Position numbers and translations under genes: made by a program. A DNA stretch of 64,000 nucleotides. Source: Alphaproteobacteria bacterium (GTDB taxonomy: Bacteria > Pseudomonadota > Alphaproteobacteria > CACIAM-22H2). The notes under the pieces are model-generated. The model was given only the letters and a program-made list of their open reading frames with translations. It searched no databases and was not told the DNA's origin. Positions 1 to 9,208 of the stretch are shown here, in pieces. Position 1 is the stretch's first letter; the number at the start of each line of letters is the position of its first letter. The DNA is taken from NCBI GenBank assembly GCA_016793165.1, contig JAEULA010000114.1, forward strand, positions 124,001 through 188,000, written 5' to 3'.

Positions 1-581
1 TCGTGATCTCGATCCTGCTGGCGCCCTACGCGATCACCGAGGTGTCGGCCGTGGTGATGTGGCGCTACATGCTCGAGCCCGACATCGGGATGATCAACTG
101 GACCCTGCTGGCGCTGGGGTTGGGGCAGATCGACTGGTCCGCCGATCCGTTCGACGCGCTCTTCGTCGTGTCGCTGCTCAGCATCTGGCACCACGTGCCG
201 TTCACGTTCCTGATCCTCTACGCCGCCGTCGCGGCGATCCCCGGCGAGCTCACGGAAGCCGCCGTCATCGACGGCGCCACGCCCTGGCAGGGCTTCTGGC
301 ACGTGAAGCTGCGGCTGATCCTGCCGGCGCTGCTGATCGCGACCATGTTCCGCTACATCGTCGCGATGCGCGTCTTCGGCGAGGTCTGGCTGCTGACGGA
401 GGGCGGGCCGGCGCGTCTGACGGAGGTGCTCGCCGTGTATCTCTACCGCCAGGCGTTCAAGTACCACGACTTCGGCGGTGCCGCCGCCACCGGCGTGGCG
501 ATGCTCGCGATCTCGCTCCTCATCGCGCTGCCCTATCTCCACCAGATGCACCGTCGGATGTTCGGCCATGCATCGGCATAG
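1..581 (+). CDS. sugar ABC transporter permease, MalF type (5' end outside window)
   Basis: Inner-membrane permease of a carbohydrate ABC importer. The reading frame is open at the window edge, so the N-terminus is missing; about 192 residues are visible. Several hydrophobic helices are seen, and the cytoplasmic EAA loop that docks the ATPase is clear (EAAVIDGATPWQGF, about residue 86 of the visible part). The C-terminus has the usual basic end (HRRMFGHASA). The second permease of the same importer starts 98 bp downstream, so these are the last genes of a MalEFGK-like operon whose binding protein and ATPase lie outside the window. Substrate cannot be deduced. Confidence 0.93.
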   Translation, partial: VISILLAPYAITEVSAVVMWRYMLEPDIGMINWTLLALGLGQIDWSADPFDALFVVSLLSIWHHVPFTFLILYAAVAAIPGELTEAAVIDGATPWQGFWHVKLRLILPALLIATMFRYIVAMRVFGEVWLLTEGGPARLTEVLAVYLYRQAFKYHDFGGAAATGVAMLAISLLIALPYLHQMHRRMFGHASA

Positions 582-679
582 GGCCGCGGCGGGGCGCGCG
601 CGCCGCCCCGGGGAACGGCGATCCGGCGCGGTCGCGCCGGGCGACGGCCGCCGTCGCGCTGGCGGCCGGGGCGATCGCG

Positions 680-1510
680 ATGCGCCCTAGCCCCGCCGCG
701 CGCGCCCTGCGCCTCGTCCTCGTCGCGCTCGCCGTGGCGTGGGCCGGATTCCCGATCCTCCTGATCGTCGCCTCGTCGTTCAAGCAGGGACGGGACATCT
801 TCGCGACGCCGCCGAGCCTGATCTTCGTGCCGACGCTCGACAACTACCGCCGGCTCTGGGAGGTGTGGCCGGCGTTCTTCGACAACATGCGCAACAGCCT
901 GATCGTCACGATCGGCGCGACGCTTCTGACGGTCGCGTGCGCGACGTCGGCGGGCTACGTCTATGCCCGCTTTCGCGGCCGCCTGCTCGCCGCGACGGCG
1001 TTCTCCATGATCGTGCTGCGCATGCTGCCGCCGATCATCGTCACGCTGCCGCTGTTCCCCGTCGTCAACGCGCTGCGCCTCAACGACACCCATGTCCTGC
1101 TGATCGCGCTCTATGCCGCGTTCTTTGTCAGCCTCGGCACCTGGATCCTGAAGGCCTTCGTCGAGCAGATCCCGCGCGAGCTCGAGGAGGCCGCGGTGGT
1201 CGACGGCGCCTCGCTGCGCCAGATCCTGCTGCGCATCGTGCTGCCGCTCGCGGCCAACGGCATCCTGGCCGCCGCCGTCTTCGTCGTCGTCTTCGCCTGG
1301 AACGAGTACACATTCGCGCTGGTGTTCACGACGCGGGCGGCGAAGACGACGCCGCTGGTGATCAGCGAGATCCTGAGCACCGTCGAAGGCGTCGATTGGG
1401 GCATCCTGTTCGCTGCGGCGACGGTGCAGCTCGCGCCGATCCTCGCCTTCGTGATCGCGGCGCAGCGCTATCTCGTGACCGGGCTCGCGGCGGGATCCCT
1501 CAAGGGCTGA
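680..1510 (+). CDS. sugar ABC transporter permease, MalG type
   Basis: Second inner-membrane permease (276 aa), partner of the preceding MalF-type gene. The start was placed at the ATG giving MRPSPAARALRLVL, because a membrane segment follows directly and the frame upstream only overlaps the previous gene. The EAA loop is EEAAVVDGASLRQILLRIVL (about residues 175-194), and the protein ends in the MalG-like region GLAAGSLKG that in this family reaches into the partner ATPase or pore. About six transmembrane segments are expected and visible as hydrophobic blocks. Family assignment is firm; substrate is unknown. Confidence 0.94.
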   Translation: MRPSPAARALRLVLVALAVAWAGFPILLIVASSFKQGRDIFATPPSLIFVPTLDNYRRLWEVWPAFFDNMRNSLIVTIGATLLTVACATSAGYVYARFRGRLLAATAFSMIVLRMLPPIIVTLPLFPVVNALRLNDTHVLLIALYAAFFVSLGTWILKAFVEQIPRELEEAAVVDGASLRQILLRIVLPLAANGILAAAVFVVVFAWNEYTFALVFTTRAAKTTPLVISEILSTVEGVDWGILFAAATVQLAPILAFVIAAQRYLVTGLAAGSLKG

Positions 1511-1589
1511 ACGGGCCGGCGGCGAGTTGCGGCTCGACAGTGCGGGGCGGCAGCCAGTAGCGTCCCCCGCTTTCCAACCAAGCCGGGCC

Positions 1590-2543
1590 ATGCAAGCCGT
1601 CGTCGACGTCGTATTCCCCGTGTTCGGCCTGATCCTCGTCGGGCTGATCGCGGGGCGCTTCCGGATCCTGGGTCAGGACTCGACCGAGGCGCTGAACAAG
1701 TTCGTCTACTGGTTCGCGCTGCCCGCGCTGTTCTTCCTGGGCATGTCGCGTGTTCCGGTCGGCGACGTGTTCAATCTCGCCTATATCGGCACCTTCCTGG
1801 GCGGGGTCGTCGGTGCCGCCCTGGTCGTCGCGGCGGTCGCCCGCTTCGCCTTCCCGGCGCGGCCCGAGGAGACGGCGATCGCCGCCTTCCTCGGCGCCTT
1901 CTCGAACTCCGGCTACATGGGCATCCCCTTCTTCCTGACCGCATTCGGCGCGGCGGGGCAGCTGCCGGTGATCATCGCGAGCGTGCTCAACGGCGCCGTC
2001 GTCGTCAGCTCCGCGGCGATCGCCGTCGAGCTCACGCTGCATCGCGACCGCCCGATCACCGCCGCGCTCGCCGAGGTCGGCAAGGCGATCGTCGCCAATC
2101 CGCTGATGATCGCGATGACCGGCGGCATCCTGTGGAGCGCCGCGGGCATCGGGATGCCGCGGTCCTTCGTCGTCTTCTTCGAGCTGCTCGGTGCCTGCGC
2201 GGGGCCCTGCGCGCTCTTCGCGGTGGGACTCTTCCTCGCCGGCCAGCGGACGTCCGCCCTGTTCGATCGACGCCGCGGCGTCGAGGTGTGGTGGCTCAGC
2301 CTGGTGAAGGTGCTCGTGCAACCGGCGATCACCTGGGCGGTCGGCCTCGGCTTCGGCCTGCCGAGCTTCTGGCTCGCGAGCGCCGTGATCTCGGCGGCCT
2401 TTCCGGCGGGGGCGACGGCGTTCGTGATCGCGCAGCGCTACAAGGTCTTCGTCGAGCGCACCTCGGCCACGATCCTGCTGTCGACCGTGCTGTCGCTGCT
2501 GACCCTGTCGGCGTTCATGATCCTGCTGGATCCGAAGCCCTGA
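1590..2543 (+). CDS. AEC (auxin efflux carrier) family transporter
   Basis: Integral membrane transporter of 317 aa, normal length for the bacterial AEC/malonate-carrier family (PF03547). The N-terminal block VVFPVFGLILVGLIAGRF and the next segment ALNKFVYWFALPALFF are typical, as is the Asn-containing stretch AFSNSGYMGIPF (about residues 107-118). A late helix AFPAGATAFVIAQRY is also characteristic. The start was taken at the ATG of MQAVVDVV; the same frame is open about 20 codons further up but without a plausible membrane start. It stands alone, 79 bp after the sugar permease. Substrate, probably an organic acid or small metabolite, is not deducible. Confidence 0.9.
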   Translation: MQAVVDVVFPVFGLILVGLIAGRFRILGQDSTEALNKFVYWFALPALFFLGMSRVPVGDVFNLAYIGTFLGGVVGAALVVAAVARFAFPARPEETAIAAFLGAFSNSGYMGIPFFLTAFGAAGQLPVIIASVLNGAVVVSSAAIAVELTLHRDRPITAALAEVGKAIVANPLMIAMTGGILWSAAGIGMPRSFVVFFELLGACAGPCALFAVGLFLAGQRTSALFDRRRGVEVWWLSLVKVLVQPAITWAVGLGFGLPSFWLASAVISAAFPAGATAFVIAQRYKVFVERTSATILLSTVLSLLTLSAFMILLDPKP

Positions 2544-2794
2544 GCGAGCCGATCGAGGCCGATCCGCGCGTGGCGCCGAGCGCGAGGCGCGAGTCGATCC
2601 TGCTCCGGGGGCCCGTCCTCGCCGATCGGGTGCACGGCGCATGCAGCCGAGCGCGCTCCATTCGTGCCGGCGATCCTGGCGGGCACGTCTCGCGGCAAGC
2701 TCCGCATCGTCGTGCGCGGCTGGCCCGGCGCGACGGTGCCGGGGACCACCGCCAAGGCGAACCGACCGCGCGGCGCCGCACCGCCATGCGCCTT

Positions 2795-3196
2795 TCAGCG
2801 CCGCTCGATCAGGTCCCAGGCATTGCCGTAGAGGTCCTCGAACACGGCGACCGTGCCGTAGGGCTCGCGGCGCGGCGCCTCGCGGAAGCGCACGCCGGCG
2901 GCGGTCATGCGCGCGTGGTCGCGGTGGAAGTCGTCGGTGTCGAGGAACAGGAAGACGCGACCGCCGGCCTGGTTGCCGATCGCGGCCGCCTGTGCGGACG
3001 TCGCGGCGCGCGCCAGCAGCAGCGGCGTGGCTGCGCCCGCCGCCGGCGCGACGAGGATCCAGCGCTTGCCGCCGCCGAGGTCGCTGTCCTCGACGACGAC
3101 GAACCCGAGCGCCCGCGTGAACCACGCGACCGCCTCGTCGTAGTCGCGCACGAGATAGGCGACGGCGCCGATCCGGCGCACCGGCGTCCCGTTCAT
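2795..3196 (-). CDS. VOC family (glyoxalase/bleomycin-resistance fold) protein
   Basis: Small 133-aa protein with one vicinal-oxygen-chelate unit made of two beta-alpha-beta-beta-beta halves. The N-terminal half reads VAYLVRDYDEAVAWFTRALG and the C-terminal half ends in VAVFEDLYGNAWDLIE, where the Glu is the usual last metal ligand. The His normally found at the first ligand position (HVxLxV) is replaced by AVAYLV, so metal binding may differ from classical glyoxalase I. Its ATG overlaps the stop of the upstream helicase gene (ATGA), so the two are probably translationally coupled. Substrate unknown. Confidence 0.88.
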   Translation of the reverse strand: MNGTPVRRIGAVAYLVRDYDEAVAWFTRALGFVVVEDSDLGGGKRWILVAPAAGAATPLLLARAATSAQAAAIGNQAGGRVFLFLDTDDFHRDHARMTAAGVRFREAPRREPYGTVAVFEDLYGNAWDLIERR

Positions 3197-5946
3197 GGCG
3201 CCGCCGCCGCGGGCGGCGCGAGGAATGCCCGCACCGTGGCGATCGCCTCGGCGAGGCCGACGCGCTGGACCTCGACGCCGGGCGGAAAGGCGCCCTTCAG
3301 GCGCGAGGGCAGACGGGAGTCGAGCATCACGAAGACGCCGTGGTCGTCGGCGCGGCGCACGAGCCGGCCGAAGGCCTGCTTGATCTTGAGGCGGGTCAGG
3401 GTGTCGTCGTAGGCGCTGCCGCCGCTGGCGGCCTTGCGCGCCTTGTGCAGGATCGTCGGCCGTGGCCAGGGCACGCGATCGAAGACGATCAGGCGCAGTG
3501 AGCGCCCCGGCACGTCGACGCCGTCGCGCACCGCGTCGGTGCCGAGCAGGCAGGCGTCCTCCTCGGCGCGGAAGATGTCGACGAGCGTGCCGGTGTCGAG
3601 CGCGTCGACATGCTGCGCGTAGAGCGGCAGGCCCGCGGCCTCGAGGTCGCGCGCGATCAGCCCGTGCACGCGGCGCAGGCGGCTGATCGCCGTGAACAGG
3701 CCCAATCCGCCGCCGCCGGCGGCGAGGAAGAGCTCGCGCACGGCGCTGGCGACGCGCGGCGGGTCGTCGCGGCCGAGATCGGTGATCACCAGCACGCGGG
3801 TCTGGCGCGGATAGTCGAAGGGCGAGGGCACGCTCGCGCGCATGGCGTCGGGCAGATGCCGGGCGCCGCTGCGACCGATCGCGACCGCCCAGGCCGCCTC
3901 GTTGTCTTCGCTGCCGTCGGTCAGCGTCGCCGAAGTGACCAGCGCGCCCTGCGCCGGCCGCAGCACGGCGCCGGCAAGCGGCTCGGTCGGGTCGAGCCAG
4001 CGGCGCTGGAATCCGACATCCATGTCGCGGCCGTCGTCGCGCTCGACCTCGAACCAGTCGACGAACTGCGCGGGCGTCTCCTGCGACAGGCTCTGCAGCA
4101 TGGCGCGCCAGGCGAGCACCTGGCCGCCGATGCGCCGCTCCAGCCCGCGGATCGCGGCTTCGAGTCGGCCGCGGCTGGCGGGGTCGAGATCCCTGGCGTC
4201 TCGCTCGAGCTTCGCGTGCAGCGCGCGCACCAGACCCTGCATCGGCGTGGCGAGGCGCGCGAGCGCGGCATCGAGCTCCGACGCGGCCTCGATCAGGCCC
4301 TCGACCGGGGGCCGGACGCCGGCCTCGAGCGAGAAGCCGTCGTCGACGTCCTTGGCGCGCGCATAGACCTGCTGGCGCACGAAGGCGAGGAAACGCTCCG
4401 CCGGCCCGACCGCATTGGCAGGCCGCAGGCGCTTCTCCCAGCCCGACGCGGTCAGCGCGGCGGCCGCGTGCACCGTGTCCTCGACGAGTTCGCTCGCCTC
4501 GGGATCGTCGGCGACGAGATCGCCGATGCGCTTCTTCAGGCCGCGGGCGCGCGAGCGGCGGGCGCCGCTCTCGGCGCCGACGATCCAGCGCCGCAGCTCG
4601 ACGGTCTCGTCGCCCGACAGGTTGGCCGCGAAGGCCGAATCCGCGGCGTCGAACAGGTGATGGCCCTCGTCGAACACGTAGCGCGACGGCAGCAGCCGCT
4701 CCTCGATGCCGCCGGTCGCGGCCTGGACGAGGACCAGCGCGTGGTTTGCGATCACGATGTCGGCACGGCGCGATCGGCGGATCGTCTTCTCGATCACGCA
4801 TCGGCGGTAATGCGTGCATGCAGCATGGATGCACTCGCCGCGCTGGTCGGCGAGGCCGCGCGTGCGGGCGTGACCGACCAGGTCGATGAGCCAGGAGGGG
4901 AAGTCGCCGCCGACCATGTCGCCGTCGCGCGTCGCCGCGGCCCAGCGCGCCACGAGTCCGAGCGCGACGGCGTCGTGCGGCCGGCCGCCGACGCCCTGCG
5001 CGGCCTCCTCGAGGTTCAGAAGGCAGAGGTAGTTCTCGCGGCCCTTGCGCACCACGACCTTGCGCCGCTTCGTGTCGGCGTCGGCATAGAGCCGGTCGAG
5101 CTCGCGGTCGATCTGATGCTGGAGATTGCGCGTGAAGGTCGAGACCCAGACCGGGGCGCCGTTCTTCTCCGCCCACACCGTCGCCGGCGCGAGATAGCCG
5201 AGCGTCTTCCCGACGCCCGTGCCGGCCTCGGCGAGCACGACACGCGGCTCGCCCTCGTGCTCGCGCGGCGCGAAGGCGAAGCTCGCGGCCGAGGCGTAGT
5301 CGGCCTGCTGCGGCCGCGCCTCGGCGCCCGCGCCGAGCAGCTTCACCAGCCGCGCGCGCGCCTCCACCGGCTCGACCGGGATGTCGCCTGCCGGCGGCTC
5401 CGGCGCGAACTCGGCCCATTCGCCCAGCCGCTTCCACACCGCCAGCGCCTGCGCGTCGTCGGGCTGCGGGGCGGGATCGGCGCCGAGCGCGGCGAGCACA
5501 GGCGGGCCCCAGCGCCAGCCGCCGCGGCTCATCAGGCGCGCAAGCGGCGCGAGCGACGGCTCCGCGCGCTGCGCCGGCAGCGCGAGCTCGGCGAGCAGGC
5601 GTGTCGCGGCCTCGGCGAGAAGCTCGGCCTCGGCCTCGAGCCCATGGGGTCGCGGCAGGCCGAGCGCCTGGGCCAGGCCGGCGGGCGTCGGCAGGCAGAA
5701 GGCGGCTGGGCGCACGAAGGCCCACAGCTCGAGGAGATCGAAGGCCGGGAAGGGTTCGACCGTCAGGCGCCGTGCCGTGGCGCGGAGATGGACGACGAGC
5801 GGCGCCTCGCGAGCCAGCAGATCCGACGCGTCCCGAACGTCCAGGAGCCGCGTCCGGCCCAGCGTGTCGCGCCACGCCGCGCGGCCGCCGCGGGCGACGA
5901 GCGCGCAGCGACGCAGGGCGAAATCGGTGTCGAGCTCGGTGGTCAT
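3193..5946 (-). CDS. ATP-dependent DNA helicase, DinG/XPD-like (superfamily 2)
   Basis: Helicase of 917 aa. A poorly conserved N-terminal region of about 200 residues precedes motif I (AEAGTGVGKTLG, about residue 245). Four cysteines follow (one in YLCLLN, then GEC, AAC and RRC), matching the 4Fe-4S pocket of XPD/DinG proteins. The DEAH box reads DEGH (about residue 428). Motif V lies near DAVRDGVDVPG and motif VI near FGRLVRRAD (about residue 858). Homologues unwind DNA 5'-3' at R-loops, forks or damage. Translation is taken from the ATG of MTTELDTDF; the VOC gene follows with a 4-bp overlap. No exonuclease domain is seen at the N-terminus. Confidence 0.93.
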   Translation of the reverse strand: MTTELDTDFALRRCALVARGGRAAWRDTLGRTRLLDVRDASDLLAREAPLVVHLRATARRLTVEPFPAFDLLELWAFVRPAAFCLPTPAGLAQALGLPRPHGLEAEAELLAEAATRLLAELALPAQRAEPSLAPLARLMSRGGWRWGPPVLAALGADPAPQPDDAQALAVWKRLGEWAEFAPEPPAGDIPVEPVEARARLVKLLGAGAEARPQQADYASAASFAFAPREHEGEPRVVLAEAGTGVGKTLGYLAPATVWAEKNGAPVWVSTFTRNLQHQIDRELDRLYADADTKRRKVVVRKGRENYLCLLNLEEAAQGVGGRPHDAVALGLVARWAAATRDGDMVGGDFPSWLIDLVGHARTRGLADQRGECIHAACTHYRRCVIEKTIRRSRRADIVIANHALVLVQAATGGIEERLLPSRYVFDEGHHLFDAADSAFAANLSGDETVELRRWIVGAESGARRSRARGLKKRIGDLVADDPEASELVEDTVHAAAALTASGWEKRLRPANAVGPAERFLAFVRQQVYARAKDVDDGFSLEAGVRPPVEGLIEAASELDAALARLATPMQGLVRALHAKLERDARDLDPASRGRLEAAIRGLERRIGGQVLAWRAMLQSLSQETPAQFVDWFEVERDDGRDMDVGFQRRWLDPTEPLAGAVLRPAQGALVTSATLTDGSEDNEAAWAVAIGRSGARHLPDAMRASVPSPFDYPRQTRVLVITDLGRDDPPRVASAVRELFLAAGGGGLGLFTAISRLRRVHGLIARDLEAAGLPLYAQHVDALDTGTLVDIFRAEEDACLLGTDAVRDGVDVPGRSLRLIVFDRVPWPRPTILHKARKAASGGSAYDDTLTRLKIKQAFGRLVRRADDHGVFVMLDSRLPSRLKGAFPPGVEVQRVGLAEAIATVRAFLAPPAAAAP

Positions 5947-6083
5947 GGTCGGTGCCGGGCAGACTACCCCTGTCCCGTCGCGGTCGCGACGCCGCATCGC
6001 GTCGGCATGGCGCCGCCCGCGTCGGGCCTCGTGCGGCGCCGGTGCTTGAATTGGCGCGCATCCCGGTCCATGTCGAGACGCCC

Positions 6084-6704
6084 ATGGAGACCCTGTTCCA
6101 GGACGCGGCGGCGCCGCTGACGCATTTCGTCGAGACCCATGCCGCCTGGGCCGGAGCGATCGTTTTCGCCATCTGCTTCCTGGAATCGCTCGCGCTCGTC
6201 AGCGCCATCGTCCCGGCCACGGTCATGCTGATCGGCATCGGCAGCCTGGCGGCGGCCGGGCTGCTCGATCTCGGGACGCTGTCGCTGTGGGGTATCGCCG
6301 GCGCCGGGCTCGGCTTCTGGATCAGCTTTGAAGCCGGGCGGCGCTACGCGAAGGAGATCGAGGCGCTGCCCTGGCTCCAGCGCCGTCCCGAGCTCGTCGC
6401 GCGCGGGCACGCGTTCTTCGAGCGCTGGGGCGCGATGGCGGTGTTCGCGGGACGCTTCGTCGGGCCGGCGCGCGTGGTCGTGCCGATGCTCGCCGGCACG
6501 CTCGGCGTCGAGGCGCGTTCCTTCCACGTCGCGAACTGGGCCTCGGCGATCCTCTGGGCGCCGCTCCTGCTCGCGCCGAGCTCGATCGGCAACTGGCTCG
6601 CGCGCGAGATCGCGGCGCTGCCGCCGCCCGTCCGGGCATCGATCCTGATCGCGCTCGGCGCGCTGGTCGTCGTCGCGATCCGCGCGTTCCGAGGCCGGCG
6701 GTGA
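6084..6704 (+). CDS. DedA/SNARE-associated family membrane protein
   Basis: Inner-membrane protein of 206 aa with the DedA/VTT-domain pattern (PF09335): an N-terminal helix with acidic residues (FAICFLESLALVSAIVPATV), then a middle part with EAGRRYAKEIE and the typical loop RGHAFFERWGAMAVFAGRFV (about residues 109-128). The run RFVGPARVVVPMLAGTLG matches the conserved Arg/Pro re-entrant region of this family. Some DedA homologues flip undecaprenyl phosphate or phosphatidylethanolamine, and others affect proton motive force or cationic peptide resistance; which applies here is unknown. It is divergent from the helicase gene, with 137 bp between them. Confidence 0.91.
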   Translation: METLFQDAAAPLTHFVETHAAWAGAIVFAICFLESLALVSAIVPATVMLIGIGSLAAAGLLDLGTLSLWGIAGAGLGFWISFEAGRRYAKEIEALPWLQRRPELVARGHAFFERWGAMAVFAGRFVGPARVVVPMLAGTLGVEARSFHVANWASAILWAPLLLAPSSIGNWLAREIAALPPPVRASILIALGALVVVAIRAFRGRR

Positions 6705-6713
6705 CGCGCGGGT

Positions 6714-6738
6714 CGGACCGCCTCCTCGCGGTCCGTTT
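6714..6738 (+). terminator. possible weak terminator after the DedA gene
   Basis: An 8-bp GC-rich stem (CGGACCGC paired with GCGGTCCG) with a 6-nt loop starts 9 bp after the DedA stop codon and is followed only by TTTCG. It may end DedA transcription before the convergent dioxygenase gene. The T-run is short, so the call is tentative. Confidence 0.4.
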
Positions 6739-6765
6739 CGGGTCGGGCGCGCCGCGGCCGCCGTC

Positions 6766-7641
6766 TCAGCGCGCGCCGGAGGAGTAGGTCGCGCTGCCGC
6801 GCTTCGTGAGTTCGGCGGGATCGGTGGCGCGCTTCAGGAAGGCCGCCTTGTGCGCCTCGTCGGAGAACTTGAGTCCGGCCTGCCGGACCGCCGCATCGGG
6901 CACCTTCGCCAGCGGCGTGTAGCGCGGGTGGTGATGCTCGCGATACGGATTGTTGCGCGCCGCGTTGTAGCAGCAGATCAGCGTCCAGCGCCGGTCGGGC
7001 GAGCGGTTCTGGTCGGAGCGGTGCAGCGTGTTGCAGTGGAAGAACAGCGCGTCGCCGGGCTCCATCTCGGCATGGACCGTCTCGGCGACCTTCCTGGCCT
7101 CCTCGACGCGCGCGAGATCGGCGCCGACCTGCTGGCCGTCGAGCAGCCCGTGGTCGATGCGGCCCATGAGATGCGAGCCTTTGAGGACCTGCAGACAGCC
7201 GTTCGCGCGCGTCGTGCGGTCGAGCGCGATCATCGCCGAGGCCATCAGGGGGAAGAGGCAGCCGTTGTTGTACCAGTAGCCGTAGTCCTGGTGCCATTCC
7301 CAGGCGCCGCCCTCGTAGGGCTCCTTCGCCGTCAGCTTCGAGTGGTAGTGATAGACCTCGCCGCCGAGCAGGTCCTCCATCGTGTCGACCATGCGCAGCG
7401 ACCGAGCCGCGAGGCCGTAGACGCTGTCGCCGGGGTGGTTCCAGGTGACCATCTTCGTGGCGGCACCCTGCGCGTCGCGGCGATTGTAGAAGTGCTCGCG
7501 GATTGCCGGATCGGTCTCCATCGCCGTGCGCAGAAGTCCCGTCTCCTCGGCGTCGAACAGGCCGCGAACGACGACGTAGCCGTCGCGCTCGAAGGCGGCG
7601 CGCTGGTCGGGCGAGAGGATGCTGGGCATCGATCGGTCCAT
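6766..7641 (-). CDS. phytanoyl-CoA dioxygenase (PhyH) family protein
   Basis: Non-haem Fe(II)/2-oxoglutarate dioxygenase of 291 aa. The 2-His-1-Asp triad is visible as HQDY (His117, Asp119) and a distal His in FHCNTLHRSD (about residue 207), with downstream Arg residues suited to binding the 2-oxoglutarate carboxylate. The N-terminal FERDGYVVVRGLF is the usual PhyH opening. Family members hydroxylate fatty acyl-CoAs, ectoine, or secondary metabolites; no neighbouring gene fixes the substrate. Two Met codons occur near the start (MDRSMPS); the first was used. It is convergent with DedA and divergent from the SRPBCC gene. Confidence 0.9.
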   Translation of the reverse strand: MDRSMPSILSPDQRAAFERDGYVVVRGLFDAEETGLLRTAMETDPAIREHFYNRRDAQGAATKMVTWNHPGDSVYGLAARSLRMVDTMEDLLGGEVYHYHSKLTAKEPYEGGAWEWHQDYGYWYNNGCLFPLMASAMIALDRTTRANGCLQVLKGSHLMGRIDHGLLDGQQVGADLARVEEARKVAETVHAEMEPGDALFFHCNTLHRSDQNRSPDRRWTLICCYNAARNNPYREHHHPRYTPLAKVPDAAVRQAGLKFSDEAHKAAFLKRATDPAELTKRGSATYSSGAR

Positions 7642-7777
7642 GGTTGCGGGGGTGGGGCGCGAGCCTAGCAGGCTTGCCGTTCCGTTCGCAGCCCGAGCTT
7701 CATCTCGCGCGACCGTGATCGTCCGGCGCGACCCTGCCGCTCCCCCCGGGCCGCACATTCGCCTAGCGTCCTCGGCG

Positions 7778-8203
7778 ATGAAAAGCTTTGCCACCGAGAT
7801 CCCCATCCGCGCGACCCCCGAGGCGATCTGGTCGATCCTCGCCGACGCCGCGGCGTATCCGGCTTGGAACTCGACCGTCGAGCGCGTCGAGGGCCGCATC
7901 GCGCGCGGCGAGACGATCAAGGTCCATGCGCGGATTTCGCCGGGGCGCGCCTTCCCGGTCCGCGTGACCGAACTGGACCCGCCGCGCCGCATGGTCTGGA
8001 CGGGCGGCATGCCGCTGGGCCTGTTCACGGGCACGCGCACGTTCACGCTCGCCCCGCGCTCCGACGGCATGGTGGCCTTCGCGATGGGCGAGACGTTCAC
8101 GGGGTTGCTCGCGCCGCTGATCGCCCGGTCGATCCCCGATCTGCAGCCGGCCTTCGACGCGTTCGCCGCCGACCTGAAGCGCCGCGCCGAGTCCGGAGGC
8201 TGA
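7778..8203 (+). CDS. SRPBCC (START/Bet v 1 fold) family protein
   Basis: Small cytoplasmic protein of 141 aa with the polyketide-cyclase/SRPBCC layout: an N-terminal strand ending in the helix PEAIWSILADAAAYPAWN, central strands with VKVHARI-like and VTELDPPRRMVWTGG segments, a long curved sheet, and a C-terminal helix (LQPAFDAFAADLKRRAE). The fold binds hydrophobic ligands in a cavity; no catalytic residues can be assigned. It sits between, and convergent with, the ketopantoate reductase-like gene (24 bp apart), with no shared operon partner. Function is unknown beyond the fold. Confidence 0.85.
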   Translation: MKSFATEIPIRATPEAIWSILADAAAYPAWNSTVERVEGRIARGETIKVHARISPGRAFPVRVTELDPPRRMVWTGGMPLGLFTGTRTFTLAPRSDGMVAFAMGETFTGLLAPLIARSIPDLQPAFDAFAADLKRRAESGG

Positions 8204-8227
8204 TCGCGCGTTCGCCCGCGGCGGCGC

Positions 8228-9208
8228 TCAGCGCGCCTCGGTCGCCGCGGCGGCCTCGAGCTTCGCGTAATCGGCCTCGGTGCGGCCGCGGCAGTTGCGC
8301 GCCTTGTGCTCGACGCCCTTGAGCAGCATCACGAGCGCCGCATTGTAGGGCGTCGGCACGCCGAGCCGCGCCCCCTCCTCGACGATCTTGCCGTTGAGCG
8401 CGTCGATCTCCGTGCGCTTGCCGGCGTCGACATGCTGCATCATCGAGGGTCGGGAGAACTTCTTCCGGCAATGGGCCTTCACGGTCGCGCGCAGGTCCGG
8501 ATCGGCGAGCGTGATCTTCTTGGCCGCCACGACGGCGAGGATCTCGTCCATCACCAGGTCCTGGAACCTGTCCATCGCCGGCAGGCGCGCGATCTCGCCC
8601 AGCCGCAGGCCGGTCGTCGCGCAGAGCGCGTTGATCGAGCAGTTCAGCGAGAATTTCGTCCAGATCAGCGACATGATGTCGGGATAGACGCGCGCTTCGA
8701 AGCCCGCCTTGCGCAGCTCGGCGCACAGCCCGTCGACGCGCGCGCTGCCGCCGCCGTCGATCTCGCCGACCGAGGTCATGCCCATGTGCGTCAGGGTCGA
8801 GTGCCCGGGCCCCTTCATCGCCGCGCTGCACATGCTCGAGCCGGCCGCGACGCGCGCCTTGCCGAGCACCTCGACGAGCGTCTCGACATTGCCGATGCCG
8901 TTCTGCAGCGTGATCGCGAAGCCGTCGGGGGCGAGCACCGCCTTCGCCGTCTCGGCCGCCTGGCGCGTGTTGTTGGAGTCCGTCCAGATCATCGCCAGAT
9001 CGGCGCCGAGGCCGTGCGGCGTGTTGCTGGTCGCGGCGACCTTGAAGGTCTGGTCGCCCTTCACGCCGTCGACGCGCAGGCCGCGTGCGTTGATCGCGTC
9101 GACATTGTCGGTCCAGACGTCGACGAACGTCACGTCGTGCCCCAGCGTCGACAGCAGTCCGCCATAGGCGGCACCCATCGCCCCGGCCCCGATCACACAG
9201 ATGCGCAT
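8228..9208 (-). CDS. ketopantoate reductase (ApbA/PanE) family 2-dehydropantoate 2-reductase
   Basis: NADPH-dependent oxidoreductase of 326 aa. The Rossmann motif GAGAMG is at residues 7-12, directly after the start. The central motif KFSLNCSINALCATTG carries the likely catalytic Lys (about residue 185), and a C-terminal all-helical domain contains the PSMMQHVDAGKRTEIDALNG block that is strongly conserved in this family. The reaction expected for PanE is reduction of 2-dehydropantoate to pantoate in coenzyme A synthesis. Many alphaproteobacteria carry several paralogues of unknown substrate, so the symbol panE is withheld. It is a single gene on the minus strand. Confidence 0.9.
   Translation of the reverse strand: MRICVIGAGAMGAAYGGLLSTLGHDVTFVDVWTDNVDAINARGLRVDGVKGDQTFKVAATSNTPHGLGADLAMIWTDSNNTRQAAETAKAVLAPDGFAITLQNGIGNVETLVEVLGKARVAAGSSMCSAAMKGPGHSTLTHMGMTSVGEIDGGGSARVDGLCAELRKAGFEARVYPDIMSLIWTKFSLNCSINALCATTGLRLGEIARLPAMDRFQDLVMDEILAVVAAKKITLADPDLRATVKAHCRKKFSRPSMMQHVDAGKRTEIDALNGKIVEEGARLGVPTPYNAALVMLLKGVEHKARNCRGRTEADYAKLEAAAATEAR

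Noticed and set aside
2795..6238. 1147-codon minus-strand frame running through the helicase and the VOC gene
   Set aside because: Only its last 133 codons are a real gene (the VOC protein); the rest is a non-coding frame opposed to the helicase's real frame.
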